The notes under the pieces: model-generated
Told to the model about the DNA's origin: nothing
The model's database searches: none
The model's input: the letters and a program-made list of their open reading frames with translations, nothing else
Translations under genes and position numbers: made by a program
Source of the DNA: Shimia ponticola
GTDB lineage: Bacteria > Pseudomonadota > Alphaproteobacteria > Rhodobacterales > Rhodobacteraceae
Reading direction: 5' to 3'
DNA: 64,000 bases
Assembly (NCBI RefSeq): GCF_007995215.1
Contig: NZ_VCDK01000002.1
Location: forward strand, 62,001 to 126,000
Shown: positions 61,817 through 64,000 of the stretch, in pieces
Layout: the number at the start of each line of letters is the position of its first letter
Position numbering within the stretch: the first letter of the stretch is position 1

Positions 61817-63750
61817 TCGACACGCTTTTGATTGCCAATCGGGGCGAGATTGCCTGCCGGATCGCGCGGACAGCGCGCGCCATGGGGCTGCGGACCGTGG
61901 CGGTCTATTCGGATGCCGACGCAGGGGCCGCCCATGTTGCGGCCTGCGATCTGGCCTATCCGATTGGAGGTGCGGCGCCAGCGGACAGCTATTTGCGCGG
62001 GGATCGGATCATTGCGGCAGCGCAGGCGGCTGGAGCGCAGGCAATCCACCCTGGCTATGGGTTTTTGTCCGAAAATCCGGATTTCGTAGAGGCGGTTGAG
62101 GCCGCAGGTCTGATTTTTGTCGGGCCGTCCGCCAAGGCAATCCGCGCCATGGGTTTGAAGGATGCCGCCAAGGCCTTGATGGAGGAAGCTGGAGTGCCTG
62201 TGGTGCCGGGGTATCATGGCGCAGATCAGTCGGATGCGCTGCTGGGGGCTGAGGCCCAGCGCATTGGCTATCCGGTGCTGATCAAGGCGGTAGCTGGTGG
62301 CGGCGGAAAAGGCATGCGGCGCGTCGATAATCCATCCGATTTTGCCGATGCGTTGCGGGCGGCGCGGGCCGAGGCGCGCACAGCCTTTGGCAATGATGAT
62401 GTGCTGGTTGAGAAATATGTTGGCACGCCGCGCCATGTCGAAGTTCAGGTATTCGGCGATGGGACCAAGGCGGTGCATCTTTACGAGCGTGACTGCTCTT
62501 TGCAGCGCCGCCATCAAAAAGTGATTGAAGAAGCCCCGGCGCCCGGCATGACACCCGAAATGCGCGATGCGATGGGACAGGCGGCGGTCCGGGCAGCTGA
62601 GGCCATTGGCTATTCCGGCGCAGGTACGGTTGAATTCATCGTGGATGCCACGGACGGACTGCGCCCGGATCGGTTCTATTTCATGGAGATGAACACGCGG
62701 CTGCAGGTCGAGCATCCGGTGACAGAAGCAATCACGGGTGTCGATTTGGTCGCGTGGCAATTGCGTGTGGCGCGTGGAGAGCCATTGCCGATGGCCCAAA
62801 ATGACATCCCGCTCCGAGGGCACGCAATGGAAGCGCGGCTCTATGCCGAGGATGCGGCGGCTGGGTTCTTGCCAGCTATCGGGCGGCTGACGCGCTTTGA
62901 TGCGCCAGAGGCGGCACGGTTGGATACCGGGGTCAGGGCAGGCGATGAGATCACGCCACATTATGACCCGATGATTGCGAAGTTGATCGTTCATGGAGAC
63001 ACACGGGATGAGGCGCTCTCGCGGCTTGACCGTGCGCTGTCTGACACGCGGATTTCCGGCGTGACAACCAACCTTGGATTTCTGAGGCGCTTGGCCCGCA
63101 CGAACGGGTACCAGACGGGGAAGGTCGACACCGGACTGATAGACCGCGAGGGTGAGGCGTTGGCTGCTGATGCGATCCCCTGTTCGAAAACGCGGGCCTT
63201 GGCGGCAATTGCTGCGCTGGGGTTGGATCAGTCTCCGCCCGCCCATGCTGGATTTGCGCTATGGCACTCACAGGCCCAAATCGCGCGGTTGGCTTGGTCC
63301 GGGGATGCAATCGATATTCGGGTGACGACGCGCGGCGCTGATGTGTTCGACGTGCATGGCGACGATTGGCACCATGAGGTGACCCGCTTGGGCGCGACAT
63401 GGCGGATCGATGGTGTGCAAACATCGGCTTGCCTGCAAGCTGATGTTGGGCGCGTGACCGTGTTTGATGGTGCGCCTTATGTCTTTGATGTTGCAGACCC
63501 GCTTGCCCGGGGTGGCGCGAGCGCGGGCGGCAACGTGATCGAGGCCCCCATGCCCGGTCTGGTCCAGACGATTTCGGCCAAGCCGGGGCAGAGCGTGCAG
63601 GAAGGCGACGCATTGGCCACGCTGGAGGCAATGAAGATGGAGCATGTCCTGCGCGCGCCGCGCGCCGGTACGGTGGCTGACGTGCTTGTTGCGGCCGGCG
63701 CGCAGGTGGCTGCCGGGGCGGCTCTTATTACTTTGGAAGACGACGCATGA
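61813..63750 (+). CDS. mccA: 3-methylcrotonyl-CoA carboxylase, biotin (alpha) subunit
   Basis: 645 residues: biotin carboxylase domains (LLIANRGEIACRIARTA; LLGAEAQRIGYPVLIKAVAGGGGKGMR; RDCSLQRRHQKVIEEAPAP; FYFMEMNTRLQVEHPVTE), a linker domain, and a C-terminal biotinyl domain. The biotinylated lysine is K608 in LEAMKMEHVL. It carboxylates biotin with ATP and bicarbonate, for MccB to pass to 3-methylcrotonyl-CoA. The start overlaps the preceding stop (ATGA), and its own stop overlaps the GST-like gene start in the same way. Confidence 0.96.
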   Translation: MIDTLLIANRGEIACRIARTARAMGLRTVAVYSDADAGAAHVAACDLAYPIGGAAPADSYLRGDRIIAAAQAAGAQAIHPGYGFLSENPDFVEAVEAAGLIFVGPSAKAIRAMGLKDAAKALMEEAGVPVVPGYHGADQSDALLGAEAQRIGYPVLIKAVAGGGGKGMRRVDNPSDFADALRAARAEARTAFGNDDVLVEKYVGTPRHVEVQVFGDGTKAVHLYERDCSLQRRHQKVIEEAPAPGMTPEMRDAMGQAAVRAAEAIGYSGAGTVEFIVDATDGLRPDRFYFMEMNTRLQVEHPVTEAITGVDLVAWQLRVARGEPLPMAQNDIPLRGHAMEARLYAEDAAAGFLPAIGRLTRFDAPEAARLDTGVRAGDEITPHYDPMIAKLIVHGDTRDEALSRLDRALSDTRISGVTTNLGFLRRLARTNGYQTGKVDTGLIDREGEALAADAIPCSKTRALAAIAALGLDQSPPAHAGFALWHSQAQIARLAWSGDAIDIRVTTRGADVFDVHGDDWHHEVTRLGATWRIDGVQTSACLQADVGRVTVFDGAPYVFDVADPLARGGASAGGNVIEAPMPGLVQTISAKPGQSVQEGDALATLEAMKMEHVLRAPRAGTVADVLVAAGAQVAAGAALITLEDDA

Positions 63751-64000
63751 TCCGCTTGCACCACTGTCCGCAGACCCGTTCGATGCGCTCGCTTTGGCTG
63801 CTTCACGAACTGGGGGTCGAGTTTGAAGTTCAGGAATGGCCTTTTGACAAGACCCTGCGCAGTCCAGAGTTTCTGGCTCAGAACCCGGCAGGCCGGGTGC
63901 CTGCGCTGGACATTGATGGCCAGCAGCTATGGGAAACTGGCGCGATCACGGAATTCCTTTGCGAACGGTTCCCCGAGGTCGGGCTGGGGCGCGCGGCGGG
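63747..64000 (+). CDS. Glutathione S-transferase family protein, N-terminal part
   Basis: 84 codons are in the window; the gene continues past the right edge. The thioredoxin-like N-terminal domain is clear: MIRLHHCPQTRSMRSLWLL, then LAQNPAGRVPALDIDGQQLWETGAITEFLCERFP, whose ETGAI matches the glutathione-binding ESxAI segment. The family conjugates or isomerises with glutathione. It overlaps the mccA stop by ATGA and is probably co-transcribed with the leucine genes. Confidence 0.88.
   Translation, partial: MIRLHHCPQTRSMRSLWLLHELGVEFEVQEWPFDKTLRSPEFLAQNPAGRVPALDIDGQQLWETGAITEFLCERFPEVGLGRAA

Noticed and set aside
61747-63246. A 499-codon minus-strand open frame opposite mccA
   Set aside because: The plus strand encodes an intact biotin carboxylase. 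The reverse frame is a by-product of high GC and codon bias, rich in Arg, His and Pro.
1-64000. tRNA, rRNA, insertion sequences, integrases or prophage
   Set aside because: No cloverleaf, rRNA segment, transposase/integrase motif or terminal repeats were recognised on either strand.

Overview
The window looks like a chromosomal segment of a marine Roseobacter-group alphaproteobacterium (Rhodobacteraceae). The evidence is the high-GC coding style, an aerobic-type cobaltochelatase pair (CobS/CobT) near a DnaJ-like protein and BolA, an acylated-surface-polysaccharide (Kdo) gene, malate synthase G with GlcG, a proton-translocating transhydrogenase, a leucine-degradation operon (ivd-mccB-mccA), and several secreted RTX/Hint proteins. 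No rRNA, tRNA, CRISPR array, prophage or insertion sequence was seen. Nearly all of the sequence is coding, and no gene-free stretch exceeds 300 bases.

Layout. 1-11.8 kb: the 5' end of an FAD-linked oxidase, a ClC channel, DUF427, a Xaa-Pro aminopeptidase, a lipase, cobT, a small exported protein, an Asp/Glu racemase-like protein without its catalytic cysteines, cobS, a membrane protein, a DnaJ-like protein, bolA and a DUF4177 protein. 12-30.5 kb: gatB, an SbtA-like bicarbonate transporter with a divergent LysR regulator, an acyltransferase, pepN, a family-3 beta-glucosidase, a photolyase with DUF2256, glcB with glcG, a class I glutamine amidotransferase, a large Hint/RTX protein and a short-chain dehydrogenase. 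30.5-50 kb: an isoprenylcysteine-methyltransferase-like protein, pntAB, DUF3422, a MATE transporter, an unknown membrane-anchored protein, argE and a second M20 peptidase, a capsule/Kdo-type transferase, a GT92-like glycosyltransferase, waaA, moaA, a lipoprotein, an acyl-CoA synthetase, an AlkD-like protein, gph and a DegT aminotransferase. 50-57 kb: three tandem RTX genes read leftward. 57.3-64 kb: a rightward, tightly overlapping leucine/isovalerate catabolic operon (ivd, two small envelope genes, mccB, ASCH, a membrane protein, mccA, the start of a GST).

The most unusual observations are these. (1) A roughly 47-bp palindromic repeat occurs in intergenic copies near 23.65 kb and 26.14 kb, with covarying hairpin stems. 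A third copy lies inside pepN, where it is translated in frame as an extra peptide, resembling the palindromic elements of Rickettsia that insert into genes. (2) Three adjacent secreted RTX proteins are built almost entirely from ~20-residue NxGxIxG units that merge into GGxGxD repeats and end in the same short C-terminal signature. (3) The leucine operon has a clear sigma70-type promoter with a 14-bp inverted repeat across the predicted start site. Functions are assigned from recognisable motifs and family knowledge; no database search was run.
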